From Candidatus Levybacteria bacterium RIFCSPLOWO2_02_FULL_37_18 (lineage in GTDB: Bacteria > Patescibacteriota > Microgenomatia > Levybacterales > UBA12049): 51,444 nucleotides of DNA. A program made the translations under genes and the position numbers. The notes under the pieces were generated by a model. The model did no database searches. It was not told the DNA's origin and was given only the letters and a program-made list of their open reading frames with translations. Below are positions 17,367-25,631 of this stretch, one piece after another. How positions within the stretch are numbered: the first letter of the stretch is position 1; every line of letters starts with the position of its first letter. Location of the stretch: positions 1-51,444 of the forward strand of contig MFPD01000001.1 in the NCBI GenBank assembly GCA_001784115.1. Direction: 5' to 3'.

Positions 17367-18515
17367 ATGAGCTACATGTCAGTAGATAAATTACAACAAA
17401 CTCTCGCTCAAAAAGTCTTCCATTATGCTAAGGATTCCAAAAAAGCGGCAGGAAGAGCATTGGGAACTCTGGTTGAGATAATTACTTTTTATCTTCTCAA
17501 AGACTGGGGTGTAGAAAATAACGTAAGAATTGAGAAGGGCTTAATCGAGTATAGAAATGCTGCAATTTCGCATAATGTTGAATATACTTTGCACCCGACA
17601 GTAAATGTTATCCAATTAACACTTGCTAAGACTCTGCCAATAACATCATCAAAGATATTTTTAGCAATCCAAAGGCTCAATTCTCTTAATCTTCAAGGCT
17701 ACATAAAAATCAACTCTACATTACTGTCAACAGCCAATACTGTAAAAAATTCTTGCGTAATTGCACGCAACCAGAATAAAGCATTAGTAGCTGTTCTTAT
17801 AAAGAATAATAACCAGTCGGTTAGGGTTGCAGTAATTGAACAGTATGAAAAACCATTCGCTATGGTAGAGTGCAAAAGAGTTGGTATAGAAGAAGGAAAT
17901 AAGAAAGGCCCACAGACGATTGAAAAAGCCAAACAAGGTGCGTATGTAGCGAGAACCGTTTCGTCTTTACAAAAGGTTAGGAATTACGATGGAACATTAT
18001 TTGGCCTACTCCCTATTGGGCAAGATGATTTTCGCTTTGATAAATACGATGAACTCTTAAAGGAAATAATTTCTACCGACAATTTAACAATCTATAAGGA
18101 CTTTATTCTTACCATTGGGGTAGTCAGTAATCACGGAAATTGGTTTACTTCTGATAATCCAAATAAGGAACTTGTCGTTTTAAGAGATGCCTACGATTGG
18201 CTCCTTTTTCTTACTGATAATGGAATAGCAACATTTATTGATGAGCTTCTACTTAATCCTAAAAAGGAATATGTGCCCGCACAAAAAGCCTTCCTCGCTA
18301 GTTATGCCAGCGACAACAATTCAGTAAAGAAAGTTGGTAAAAACCAGTTCACAAAAACACAAATCAATATGAAAGCAGACCAAGCACTACAAGAGTATTT
18401 TAGAAGTAATAGAGAAAGAATAGCAAAGTGGCTAAATATCATTACCCCAACAGAAGTAACTATTGACGAACTTAGAAAACAACTTACTAAGTTATCTAAT
18501 AAAAAATGGGCTTAA
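17367..18515 (+). CDS. ApaLI-like type II restriction endonuclease
   Basis: A 382-residue protein resembling the ApaLI restriction endonuclease family (PF09499). The central MVECKRVGIEEGNKKGPQTIEKAKQG region, about residues 166-190, contains the E-x-K half of a PD-(D/E)XK site (E168, K170) and is the best-conserved stretch of that family. RALGTLVEIITFYLL near the N-terminus would supply the first acidic residue. It is followed after one base by an adenine methylase, as expected for a type II system. ApaLI itself cuts GTGCAC; whether this enzyme has the same site is unknown. It appears intact. Confidence 0.65.
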   Translation: MSYMSVDKLQQTLAQKVFHYAKDSKKAAGRALGTLVEIITFYLLKDWGVENNVRIEKGLIEYRNAAISHNVEYTLHPTVNVIQLTLAKTLPITSSKIFLAIQRLNSLNLQGYIKINSTLLSTANTVKNSCVIARNQNKALVAVLIKNNNQSVRVAVIEQYEKPFAMVECKRVGIEEGNKKGPQTIEKAKQGAYVARTVSSLQKVRNYDGTLFGLLPIGQDDFRFDKYDELLKEIISTDNLTIYKDFILTIGVVSNHGNWFTSDNPNKELVVLRDAYDWLLFLTDNGIATFIDELLLNPKKEYVPAQKAFLASYASDNNSVKKVGKNQFTKTQINMKADQALQEYFRSNRERIAKWLNIITPTEVTIDELRKQLTKLSNKKWA

Positions 18516-18516
18516 T

Positions 18517-19107
18517 ATGACAGCTGGAAGAAAAATAAATTCTGATAGTCAAGATTGGTGTACACCGCCAAAGTATGTAAACGCTGTAAGACGGTTTTTT
18601 GGCGAGATATACCTTGACCCTTGTTCTAATACAAAATCCATTGTCCATGCAAAAACCGAGTATATGTTGCTTGAAATAGATGGCTTAAAGGCCTCATGGG
18701 ACTTCTCAACAATTTATGTTAATCCGCCTTACGGTATAGATAAAATTAGACGCACATCAATAATTGACTGGATAAGAAAATGTGCACACGCATACAATGC
18801 TTATAAAAGTGAGGTTCTTGCTCTAATTCCAGTTGCAGTAAACACACGCCATTGGAAGCAATATGTTTTCGGACAAGCTAATAGTATATGTTTTTTAGCA
18901 GATACTAGGTTGAAGTTTATAAACGGAACTAACGATAAGGGTGCTCCGATGGCATGCGCTATGGTGTACTGGGGTAAAGATGAGGAGCGATTTTACGAAC
19001 ATTTCTCGCAACATGGAGCTGTAGTTAATATTACTAATCTTAAAAAGGCAGATTGGATTTCTCCTGACTTAAAGACTAATCAAGTTAAACTTTTTGATGA
19101 AAAATGA
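18517..19107 (+). CDS. Phage-type DNA N6-adenine methyltransferase
   Basis: A 196-residue methylase of the phage Dam family (PF05869). DWCTPPKYVNAVRRFFG at the start, YLDPCSN, and the catalytic IYVNPPYG (NPPY, about residue 70) are present. It probably protects the site cut by the adjacent ApaLI-like enzyme. The ORF track begins at 18463 inside the endonuclease gene; the ATG at 18517, directly after that gene's stop, is preferred because the family motif starts soon after. Its TGA overlaps an ATGAAAGC that starts a remnant of a serine recombinase gene. Confidence 0.82.
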   Translation: MTAGRKINSDSQDWCTPPKYVNAVRRFFGEIYLDPCSNTKSIVHAKTEYMLLEIDGLKASWDFSTIYVNPPYGIDKIRRTSIIDWIRKCAHAYNAYKSEVLALIPVAVNTRHWKQYVFGQANSICFLADTRLKFINGTNDKGAPMACAMVYWGKDEERFYEHFSQHGAVVNITNLKKADWISPDLKTNQVKLFDEK

Positions 19108-19145
19108 AAGCAATAATTTTAGCTAGAGTTTCAATAGTTCTATGA
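19104..19145 (+). pseudogene. Vestigial 5' end of a serine recombinase gene
   Basis: The sequence ATGAAAGCAATAATTTTAGC encodes MKAIILARVS, nearly the same as MKAIIIARVS at the start of the recombinase pseudogene at 19864. Nucleotide differences are mostly at wobble positions, so it is a diverged homologue. It stops after three more codons, where the HARE-HTH gene begins. This looks like a recombinase gene cut at its 5' end by arrival of the next cassette. Confidence 0.6.
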
Positions 19146-19867
19146 ACAAGTTCAAAACAGCTGCCATCTCAATACTGACAGAAGTAAATAAGCCTTTACA
19201 TTACAAGGAAATTACGCGTCTTGCTTTAGAAAAAGGAGTATTGGAAACAGAAGGTGCAACTCCTGATGCGTCTATGAACGCCCAGATAATAACTGATATC
19301 AAACGTAAAGGAAAGCAGTCTACCTTTATCAAAACAGCTCCCTCAACCTACGCTCTTAATCCTGATAAGCCACGAACAAAAGAAGAACCAGAAGAAGCTC
19401 AAGAAGAAGAAAAATTAGCCGTTGATAGTGGCTACATCGGCAAGGCAGGCGAATACTTAGTTTGTAGCGAGCTACTTTTTAGAGGCTTTAACGCCAGCAT
19501 AATGAGCGTTGATATAGGTGTAGATATTGTAGCCACAAGAGAAAATCGCCTCTATGGAATACAGGTAAAAACCGCACGACTTAACAAGTTTAATACCTAT
19601 GTTTTTGACGTTCGCAAGGTTTCCTTTGAAAGACATAATAGCGGAAGCACTTTTTATATCTTCGTGCTTCATAGCGAGAAGAAAACTAATTTCCTTATCC
19701 TTCCCTACTTTGAAATTGAAAAGAAAGTTCATGATAAGGCAATCTTGGAGGTTGGGCAGGGCTTGCGTTATCGCATAAACATAAAATTGCGTAACAACAG
19801 TGTTTACCTTGGAACCCTAGACCACGAGATGAATTACTTTTTGAATAATTGGTCTGTACTAAAATGA
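19142..19867 (+). CDS. HARE-HTH plus PD-(D/E)XK nuclease-like protein
   Basis: A 241-residue two-domain protein. Residues about 3-75 form a HARE-HTH domain (KPLHYKEITRLALEKG, TPDASMNAQIITDIKRKG), a DNA-binding module known from restriction enzymes and chromatin proteins. After an acidic linker (about 78-92) comes a PD-(D/E)XK-like domain: GYIGKAGEYLVCSELLFRG, then SVDIGVDIVA and YGIQVKTAR, giving the E..D..Q-x-K pattern. It is probably a restriction or DNA-cleavage enzyme, possibly sensing modified DNA. Its stop overlaps the start of the broken recombinase by 4 bp. No dedicated methylase follows, so it may act alone against modified DNA. Confidence 0.65.
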   Translation: MNKFKTAAISILTEVNKPLHYKEITRLALEKGVLETEGATPDASMNAQIITDIKRKGKQSTFIKTAPSTYALNPDKPRTKEEPEEAQEEEKLAVDSGYIGKAGEYLVCSELLFRGFNASIMSVDIGVDIVATRENRLYGIQVKTARLNKFNTYVFDVRKVSFERHNSGSTFYIFVLHSEKKTNFLILPYFEIEKKVHDKAILEVGQGLRYRINIKLRNNSVYLGTLDHEMNYFLNNWSVLK

Positions 19868-21427
19868 AAGCGATAATCATAGCCAGAGTATCAACAGAAG
19901 AACAAAAAGACGCAGGAAATTCCCTGCCAGCTCAGACAGTCCGTCTTGAAAACTATTGCGAGAGAAAAAGTTACCCGATTATCAAAAAATTCAGCTTTGA
20001 CGAAAGTGCCTATAAAGACAATCGGACAGAATTTGACCGTATTTTGGACTACATTATCGGGCTAAAAGAAAAAATAGCTGTTTGTTTTGATAAGGTAGAC
20101 AGATTGTCCCGCAATATCTTTGATAAACGGGTATCCCTACTCTATGAAAAAGCCTTAAAAGACGAGGTAGAACTCCACTTTGTATCAGATGGTCAAGTCA
20201 TCAATAGCCAACTATCAGCCGTTGAGAAGCTTAATTTTAGTATGAGCCTTGGACTTGCCAAATACTTTTCTGACGCAATAAGCGACAATGTAAAGCGGGC
20301 CCACAAGAGCAAATGCTTAGAAGCGGTATATGGCCTGGAAAAGCCCCTTACGGCTACCGCAACATAGATAGAGGACGGCAGTAAGTGGATTGTAATTGAG
20401 CCAATGGAAGCCCAAGTAGTTGAAAAAATGTATGAGTGGTATTCAACAAGTAGTTACTCAATGAACGAGATAAGAGCCGAGCTTAAAAAAGTGTTAAATG
20501 TTGATTTTTCAAAGGGCTATATTGACGCAATCCTTAAAAACCCCTTTTACTGCGGGACGATGGTCTACAACGAAAAAGAATATCCTCACTATTACGACAG
20601 AATAATTACCCAAGGGCTTTTTGATAAAGTCCAAGAGATTAAAGCTGGACACCACAAAAAACACTTCAAATACGCTGGCTTACCCTTCTTATACCGATGC
20701 TTAATCAAATGTGCTGATTGCGGTTGTCTGATAACCCCTGAAAGGAAAATTAAGAAAAGCGGTAAGACCTATCACTACTACCACTGCACCCAATACAACG
20801 GCAAGCACGGGGCAGAATGGTTGACAGAGGACCGACCTAACTAAACAGTTCTCGGCAGTCTTTGACAAGCTACAAATGCCACAAGAAGCCGTAGATGATA
20901 TTGTTGAAGCACTACAGACCAACCATAAGCACAAATCAGATTTTTACCACGACTTGCTAAATCGCTATCAGACTGAACACCAAAAATACGAGACAGGCAT
21001 TGAGAAAGCCTATGATGACTATCTGCTCGGTAGTATTACTAAGGACAAGTATGAGGAAAAACGAAAAGAGTAGCGGGCAAAACAGAAAGAAATTACCAAG
21101 AAAATTGGCAAACTAAACTATGCCGATGAGGAATACTATTTGACCTCAGAATACCTGTTAAAACTGGCTTCTAACGCAGGAAAATTGTTTGAGAGTTCTG
21201 AAGTTCACGAAAAACGACTACTTTTGAATATGGCACTTCAGAACTTAGAGCTAAAGGGCAAAATAGCCCGATACGACTGGACAAATCCCTTTGACAAGAT
21301 AGCTTTTTACGCCTCTCGTCAAGCCTGGCTCGCCCGATGGGATGATTTCTACAAGTCCAACTGGTTAGAAATTATAGACTATCCAGAGGTTGTAATGCAA
21401 CAAAGCCAACAATTATTGCAAATTTAG
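19864..21427 (+). pseudogene. Large serine recombinase, broken by frameshifts and a stop
   Basis: The catalytic domain starts MKAIIIARVSTEEQKDAGNSLPAQ with nucleophile S10 and continues to about 20330. Around 20335-20370 the frame changes twice (PGKAPYGYRNID then EDGSKWIVIEP). The recombinase and zinc-ribbon domains (YCGTMVYNEKEY, CADCGCLI) continue in the 20404 ORF. A further shift near 20838 and a TAG at 21071 separate the coiled coil and C-terminal pieces (20876-21073 and 21140-21427). It is therefore inactive unless rescued. Intact, it would be about 510 residues, like the recombinase at 27655. The decay means the element can probably no longer excise by itself. Confidence 0.85.
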
Positions 21428-21436
21428 CTTGATTGT

Positions 21437-22711
21437 CTATAAGTTGGAATCTTCATCCTCTGAAGCAGAGGGGCTAGGACTTAATGAAGGAAAAGGACTG
21501 ACCAATGGTGATGCCGATTCAGAAGCAGTTGGATTAAATACGGGAACAGTTCCTTGACCTGCTAGGGTGGCATTGCCAAGCATAGAAGTTCCCATTGAAA
21601 ACATTGGATAATTACTCATAGTTTGTCTTGGAATGTGCTCTATCTTTAGGATTTTACTTTGAGCAAGGTTTATTTTTCCATCTGGATTTATAGGCGTTTC
21701 CCACATTACCTTAAACTCAAGAACATGTTCTCCTTTATTATCATAACCTCCAGCTAATGCAGTAGATTTAGTTTCCGCATTTTCAAAGATTTGGCGATAT
21801 ATTATTGAAGATTCCCATTGATATTTGTTACTTTCTTCTTTTATAAATACTGGCTTACTTACTCGATACTCTGGTTCTGATACAGGAATCCAATTTTCTT
21901 TTCCGCCTTGCCATACTAATACTCCATAATAAAGATCATGCTGTATTTTTGGGTCTCCAAATAAAGTAGGATATGTTTCTATAAATTTTCTTGGAAGTTC
22001 TTCTCTATAAAAAAGAGAATTTTTATCAAGTGGTTTATAGAAAGAGTTTTCTGCCTCTTTGGTAGTTTCTTCTACTAGTTTATTACTATTTTTTAATAAA
22101 TGTAACCTTAGAGCCGATTCAAAATCAGGTACAGATTGAAAAACCTTGAAATTTCCATATCTTTTAGTTTTAGATTTTATATAGTCAGAAAGCAAACCAT
22201 CATTGCATAAGAATACAACATTTGAATTTTTATATAATCGAGGTAAATGATCCAATACTGTTTCTGCAATGATAAGGTCTTTGAATCCCTTCTCTTTATC
22301 TTTCTCTGGACTAAATGGGGGCAGTTTGTATACTGCTTTCTTAACAATATTTTTCCAAATAATTTTGGTGTACGGCGTGGCTAAAGTTTCAATTTTATTT
22401 GCATGAAAAGCATTTTCGACAATTCTAAAAATTTGATTTTCACTTTTTTTAATCTTAGGAACTTTGTATTGCTTCAATAATTCATATAAATTTTTACTGG
22501 TATTTTCATATTTTTGCTTTAACTCTAAAAAATCATCCAAAAAATGTTTTTTTGATTCTTCAAGGACTATCTCAGGAACATAAAATCTGATGATAACTTT
22601 TTCACCGCCAATAAAATTGGCTATCAAGGTAGCCACTTCTTTCCTTATTGGTTTGCCATAAAGGACGCTGGATTCAATAATTACATTATATTTTAGTTTT
22701 CTTTTTTTCAT
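21437..22711 (-). CDS. PIN-like (DUF4935-type) domain protein
   Basis: A 424-residue protein whose first 190 residues fit a PIN-like nuclease fold of the DUF4935 type. YNVIIESSVLYG is strand 1, with E13 where Asp is usual. RFYVPEIVLEESKKH is the I-P-x-V-x-x-E motif, GFKDLIIAETVL supplies the central acidic residue, and FLCNDGLLSDY resembles the F-x-T-x-D end. The remaining 230 residues are unassigned and end in a low-complexity Ser/Pro/acidic tail. PIN proteins of this kind occur in defence islands as RNases, which would fit its place between two recombinase modules. The altered first Asp leaves activity uncertain. Confidence 0.55.
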   Translation of the reverse strand: MKKRKLKYNVIIESSVLYGKPIRKEVATLIANFIGGEKVIIRFYVPEIVLEESKKHFLDDFLELKQKYENTSKNLYELLKQYKVPKIKKSENQIFRIVENAFHANKIETLATPYTKIIWKNIVKKAVYKLPPFSPEKDKEKGFKDLIIAETVLDHLPRLYKNSNVVFLCNDGLLSDYIKSKTKRYGNFKVFQSVPDFESALRLHLLKNSNKLVEETTKEAENSFYKPLDKNSLFYREELPRKFIETYPTLFGDPKIQHDLYYGVLVWQGGKENWIPVSEPEYRVSKPVFIKEESNKYQWESSIIYRQIFENAETKSTALAGGYDNKGEHVLEFKVMWETPINPDGKINLAQSKILKIEHIPRQTMSNYPMFSMGTSMLGNATLAGQGTVPVFNPTASESASPLVSPFPSLSPSPSASEDEDSNL

Positions 22712-23175
22712 GTCGATCTCAATTATATCAGTAATAGTTATGAAAATTGAAGATCAATAATGTTAATAAAGGTTAAGGTAATAGGCATGTTTTGTAGTCA
22801 ACTACTCCATCCCCGCCAACCATTTTCCCTATAAGGCGAGTATAACCCTCTCTCACAGATTAGCTACAAGTACGGGTACCGGAGTAGATGTACGGCAATA
22901 CAGACGGGGGGATGTTTACTTTTGTATGATTTTTGCTCGCTTTTGCTCGTTTCTTGCTAGTTCTTGTATGTTTTATGTTGATTATTGTTAAAATTTGAAT
23001 AGAAAATGTACAGTTTTGCTATATGAATTGTTAATAATTGATGAGGTATATATTGGTTATTGTATATCAGTAGTCCACTTACGGCAATAAATTTTTCTCT
23101 GTAATAACGAAGACTTAGAAATAGCTAAATTTACTTTCCCACAAGTTCTTAAGTATTTTTAGGTCTTCTCCTAGC
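22712..23175. other. 464-base non-coding stretch with 10-bp phased repeats
   Basis: No ORF is supported. It holds TACGGCAATA as a direct repeat at 22891-22900 and 23080-23089, a GTACGGGTACCGG patch near 22870, and a block of 10-bp phased T-rich units at 22921-22970 (listed separately). It may be a former origin, att region or regulatory zone of a mobile element. Confidence 0.45.
22921..22970. repeat. Five phased 10-bp T-rich repeats
   Basis: Units read TTTGTATGAT, TTTTGCTCGC, TTTTGCTCGT, TTCTTGCTAG and TTCTTGTATG, so T-tracts recur every 10 bp, about one helical turn. This should bend the DNA and resembles iterons. Function not shown. Confidence 0.55.
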
Positions 23176-23628
23176 TCAGTTGCAAGGGTACTCTTTTTCA
23201 CTACCAACTCTTATCAATTTCGTGCCTTCATAAATAAAAAAAGAGCATTTTATTTTACCAGTCTTATCCACTATGTAGCGGTTAAAGGTTGCTGTATGGC
23301 TTACACCCTTGTTGTCATCATACCTTTCACTATCATACACCCACTCATATACCCATACTTGCCAATAGTTATCTTTTTCCCACTCCACTACAATCATAGG
23401 TTTATAGCGGGAAGTTTCTGTATGTCTTTCTGGACTAGTTTCAAAAAAGTTTTTTACTTCTGATAGATTTCTGACTATAGCTATGGCCTGGTCTTGCGAT
23501 ATTGTCTTCTCTTGATTGAATATATTTATTTTAGGAAACGCATAAGCTACCAGCATGTAGCAAACTGTTAAAAACAACAGGGTTGTGATTACCCCTTTTT
23601 TAGTAATTGCTCGTTTTATAAACTTCAT
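23176..23628 (-). CDS. Membrane-anchored exported protein, unknown
   Basis: A 150-residue protein with a basic N-terminus and one hydrophobic anchor (about 13-32), followed by an extracytoplasmic domain. ISQDQAIAIVRNLSEVKNFF resembles the helix of small PepSY-like domains, and WEKDNYWQVWVYEW suits a beta-sheet after it. Two cysteines near the C-terminus (KCSFF and YPCN) could pair. It lies ten bases after the stop of the 183-residue membrane protein and probably belongs to one unit with it and the signal peptidase. No function assigned. Confidence 0.55.
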   Translation of the reverse strand: MKFIKRAITKKGVITTLLFLTVCYMLVAYAFPKINIFNQEKTISQDQAIAIVRNLSEVKNFFETSPERHTETSRYKPMIVVEWEKDNYWQVWVYEWVYDSERYDDNKGVSHTATFNRYIVDKTGKIKCSFFIYEGTKLIRVGSEKEYPCN

Positions 23629-23637
23629 TAGTTAAAA

Positions 23638-24189
23638 TTATCTCGGCACTTTTTTTTCTTCAGCAAGGTCAATTGTCCAGCTTTCTCCACTTTCTTCCCA
23701 ACAGATAAATCTATTACTAACTGTAGTATCATCTTTACAATAATCGAATGTTAACTTTCCTCCATTCTCAAAATAAATAGACTCTACCCATCTTGTATAA
23801 TAACCCACATCGCTTTCGGAGTCTTCTTCCATATCCGCTTTCACATGATAACATTTGCTTGTGTATATATTTGGGCAAGCGTAAACATATTGCACGACCT
23901 TATAATTAAAAATTACAGGCGCAAAGAAATCTATGATCACATAGCCTACGAGTAGGAAAGAACTCAAGACAAGCAAGGCTCTATACTTTAGAAGTATATT
24001 TTCTCTGTCTTTTAAGTAAACATAAAGCCCAGAGAACGCAAGGAACAATACGAAAAACAAATAGCTTCCAAACTTTACAGATATTTCCGTAGGCACAACT
24101 TTTGCGGAAATATGAAATAAAAAGATAAAGAAACCAAAAGCAGTAATTATTAAATAATACTTATCAATGAAGTTTTTCTCTTTTTCCAT
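23638..24189 (-). CDS. Three-helix membrane protein with extracytoplasmic Cys-rich domain, unknown
   Basis: A 183-residue protein with three hydrophobic helices (about 10-28, 39-58 and 70-90) and a C-terminal exported domain of about 90 residues. That domain has five cysteines (YACPN, SKCYH, DYCKD, FICWE) and many acidic residues, suggesting disulfides. No family is recognised. It lies between the signal peptidase and the 150-residue anchored protein on the same strand with short gaps, so the three probably act on exported proteins or form one surface complex. Confidence 0.55.
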   Translation of the reverse strand: MEKEKNFIDKYYLIITAFGFFIFLFHISAKVVPTEISVKFGSYLFFVLFLAFSGLYVYLKDRENILLKYRALLVLSSFLLVGYVIIDFFAPVIFNYKVVQYVYACPNIYTSKCYHVKADMEEDSESDVGYYTRWVESIYFENGGKLTFDYCKDDTTVSNRFICWEESGESWTIDLAEEKKVPR

Positions 24190-24220
24190 AATGTTATTAC
24201 TTTCTAATACTCATGGTTCT

Positions 24221-24886
24221 TTATTTTTTCTTGAAGTAACTCTTTAACTCCTCTTTGGCATATTCTGGAAAATCTTTAGCATCTTCTGGAAATCCGGTAT
24301 CTTCCCCTTTTTTCCACCACTCTCTTTCTTTCTTTTGCAATTCCAACGGAAGGAAACCGATAATAGAAGTTCTTGTTATAAATCCAAATACTCGTGAGTC
24401 GCTACTGTAAACTCTGTTATCACCAAGAACAAAGAAAGAATTATTTGGCACTATTAAAATTGCGCCATTTCTAACAAATCCTAAATCGCATTGGAAACAA
24501 GTTTCATATGTTGATCCTTGATCTAGAAGGTACGGCTCGTTTATTTTGACTCCATCCACATTCACAAATACAAACCTATCTTTTATGACAATACTGTCTT
24601 TAGGAACTCCAATAACTCTTTTCATGAAAATTTTTTCCTCTTTTTTTTCATTGACATGATTAAACACCACGATATCACCTCTCCGGATTTCATCCTTCTG
24701 CAAAGGCTCAAGTGTTCTAACAAGAGTATTTGGCTTATAGGTAGGCAGCATTGATCCTCCTACTACTTTATGCTTAGGGAAGTTACGATACGGCCCGCTA
24801 TTTATAAAATATCCTAAAGAGAATAGTAGAATTAGCAGAGCATAAGTCCAAAGGCTTACTCCCCGCTTTTTATTAGCATTTTTCAT
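24221..24886 (-). CDS. lepB: Signal peptidase I (S26 family)
   Basis: Cleaves signal peptides from exported proteins at the outer membrane face. One transmembrane anchor (SLWTYALLILLFSLGYF) precedes the catalytic domain. The nucleophile Ser is in GGSMLPTY and the general-base Lys is in MKRVIGVPKDSIV. GDIVVFNH and VLGDNRVYSSDSRVFGFI complete boxes C and E. At about 221 residues it has a single N-terminal anchor, as in Gram-positive-type enzymes. The ORF track begins at a GTG at 24946, but the ATG at 24886 (MKNANKKRG) is preferred because the preceding region forms hairpins. Its position among accessory genes is unusual for a housekeeping enzyme, so it may be a second copy. Confidence 0.82.
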   Translation of the reverse strand: MKNANKKRGVSLWTYALLILLFSLGYFINSGPYRNFPKHKVVGGSMLPTYKPNTLVRTLEPLQKDEIRRGDIVVFNHVNEKKEEKIFMKRVIGVPKDSIVIKDRFVFVNVDGVKINEPYLLDQGSTYETCFQCDLGFVRNGAILIVPNNSFFVLGDNRVYSSDSRVFGFITRTSIIGFLPLELQKKEREWWKKGEDTGFPEDAKDFPEYAKEELKSYFKKK

Positions 24887-25052
24887 ATCTTTATTTGCGG
24901 AGAACAACAAAGCTCGCCGCCAACGATAGCTTTCGCTACCTACCACCCTTTCGGATGATAACCTTAGAGGTGCTCTGACGACGAGCTTAATACCTCTAAG
25001 GTTTTTATGCCATGCCTGTATTGCTACAAGTTTAGGCGACTATTAAATTGTT
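24887..25052 (-). promoter_or_regulatory. Hairpin-rich 5' leader of the signal peptidase gene, candidate structured RNA
   Basis: A TATAAT on the minus strand (25064-25059) would start a message near 25052, leaving about 165 bases before the ATG. The leader can form a 12-bp perfect stem, ACCTTAGAGGT with its partner, extended inward by GCTC/GAGC (24960-25003). It also has two GAAA-loop hairpins (ATCC-GAAA-GGGT and TAGC-GAAA-GCTA) and a GCGG/CCGC pair. Other genes here have very short leaders, so this one stands out. Whether it is a riboswitch, another RNA or an element end is not known. Confidence 0.4.
24960..25003. repeat. Perfect 12-bp inverted repeat with nested 4-bp stem
   Basis: AACCTTAGAGGT (24960-24971) is matched by ACCTCTAAGGTT (24992-25003). 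Inside, GCTC pairs with GAGC. On the plus strand it is followed by TTT, giving a five-T run with the last stem bases, so it could terminate plus-strand transcription, but no plus-strand gene lies upstream. Confidence 0.6.
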
Positions 25053-25120
25053 GCTTTTATTATAACAAAATATCCTTACGGCTCAATAAAGCGGTATAAT
25101 ACAACCAGATTAAGATTGAT

Positions 25121-25519
25121 ATGGGACAATATGGAAATTTACTACGACAACTGCGGGAACGGGGGGAAGCTGAACAAGCTGGGAGAGTAAGTACAGAATG
25201 GAGAAGATTATTACAGGTATTGCCAAAGGGTTCTAGAGGCAAAACCTTAAAGAAAATTGCCAACCTAATCCTTTTCTCGTATTTCTCCCAAAAGGAGAGT
25301 GTAAACAATTTCCATATTGCACAATGCTTGAAGAAAAGGTGGAATACGCAAAGTGGTAAACTTACCAGAAGAATTTATAAATCACGCAAAACAGAATTGG
25401 ATGAAAAAGTAAAAAACCGCTTTAGGACACTTAAAAAGTATTGGAAATCAATGGGTTATGACATTGAATTTAATAAAGAGAGAAGCAAAATTGTTAACGC
25501 TCCGTTTGGTCAAAAATAG
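25121..25519 (+). CDS. Small basic protein, unknown
   Basis: A 132-residue, strongly basic protein. RGEAEQAGRVSTEWRRLLQ suggests helices, and the C-terminal half (KSRKTELDEKVKNRFRTLKKYWKSMGYD) is Lys/Arg-rich, so nucleic-acid binding is possible. No family is recognised. A TATAAT lies 20 bases before the ATG. It is the first gene of the second element and divergent from the signal peptidase gene. The minus-strand ORF 25060-25308 is a shadow. Confidence 0.5.
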   Translation: MGQYGNLLRQLRERGEAEQAGRVSTEWRRLLQVLPKGSRGKTLKKIANLILFSYFSQKESVNNFHIAQCLKKRWNTQSGKLTRRIYKSRKTELDEKVKNRFRTLKKYWKSMGYDIEFNKERSKIVNAPFGQK

Positions 25520-25631
25520 CCTCGTCATTACATCTTCTATCCAAGAAAACTAAAAAGTAGCTTCATATTCTACCCCGTTATTCTGCAATTACATCATGTT
25601 GCTCCCTAGAATGATTAGAGAAAGGATAGGT

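Larger units (their letters stand above)
17139..21427. mobile_element. Decayed integrative element carrying restriction-modification genes
   Basis: An island of plus-strand genes: excisionase-like HTH, ApaLI-like endonuclease, adenine methylase, HARE-HTH/PD-(D/E)XK protein and a broken large serine recombinase. All are tightly spaced with 4-bp overlaps, flanked on the left by the truncated M23 gene and on the right by the minus-strand PIN-like gene. Exact ends are not defined; no clear att repeat was found by eye. Confidence 0.55.

Noticed and set aside
20340-21075. Stop-codon recoding as an explanation for the broken recombinase
   Set aside because: The breaks involve real frame changes as well as both TAA and TAG stops, and all neighbouring genes use standard stops.
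21437-21480. EDSNL end of the PIN-like protein resembling the EDSNL end of the recombinase over tRNA-Asn
   Set aside because: Checked for a decayed tRNA 3' end or att site here. Only short patches match (GATTC, AAC) and no stem can be formed, so it is most likely chance.
24947-25003. Inverted repeat at 24960-25003 as a simple terminator
   Set aside because: No plus-strand gene precedes it, and on the minus strand it would lie upstream of the signal peptidase gene, so termination is not its obvious role.
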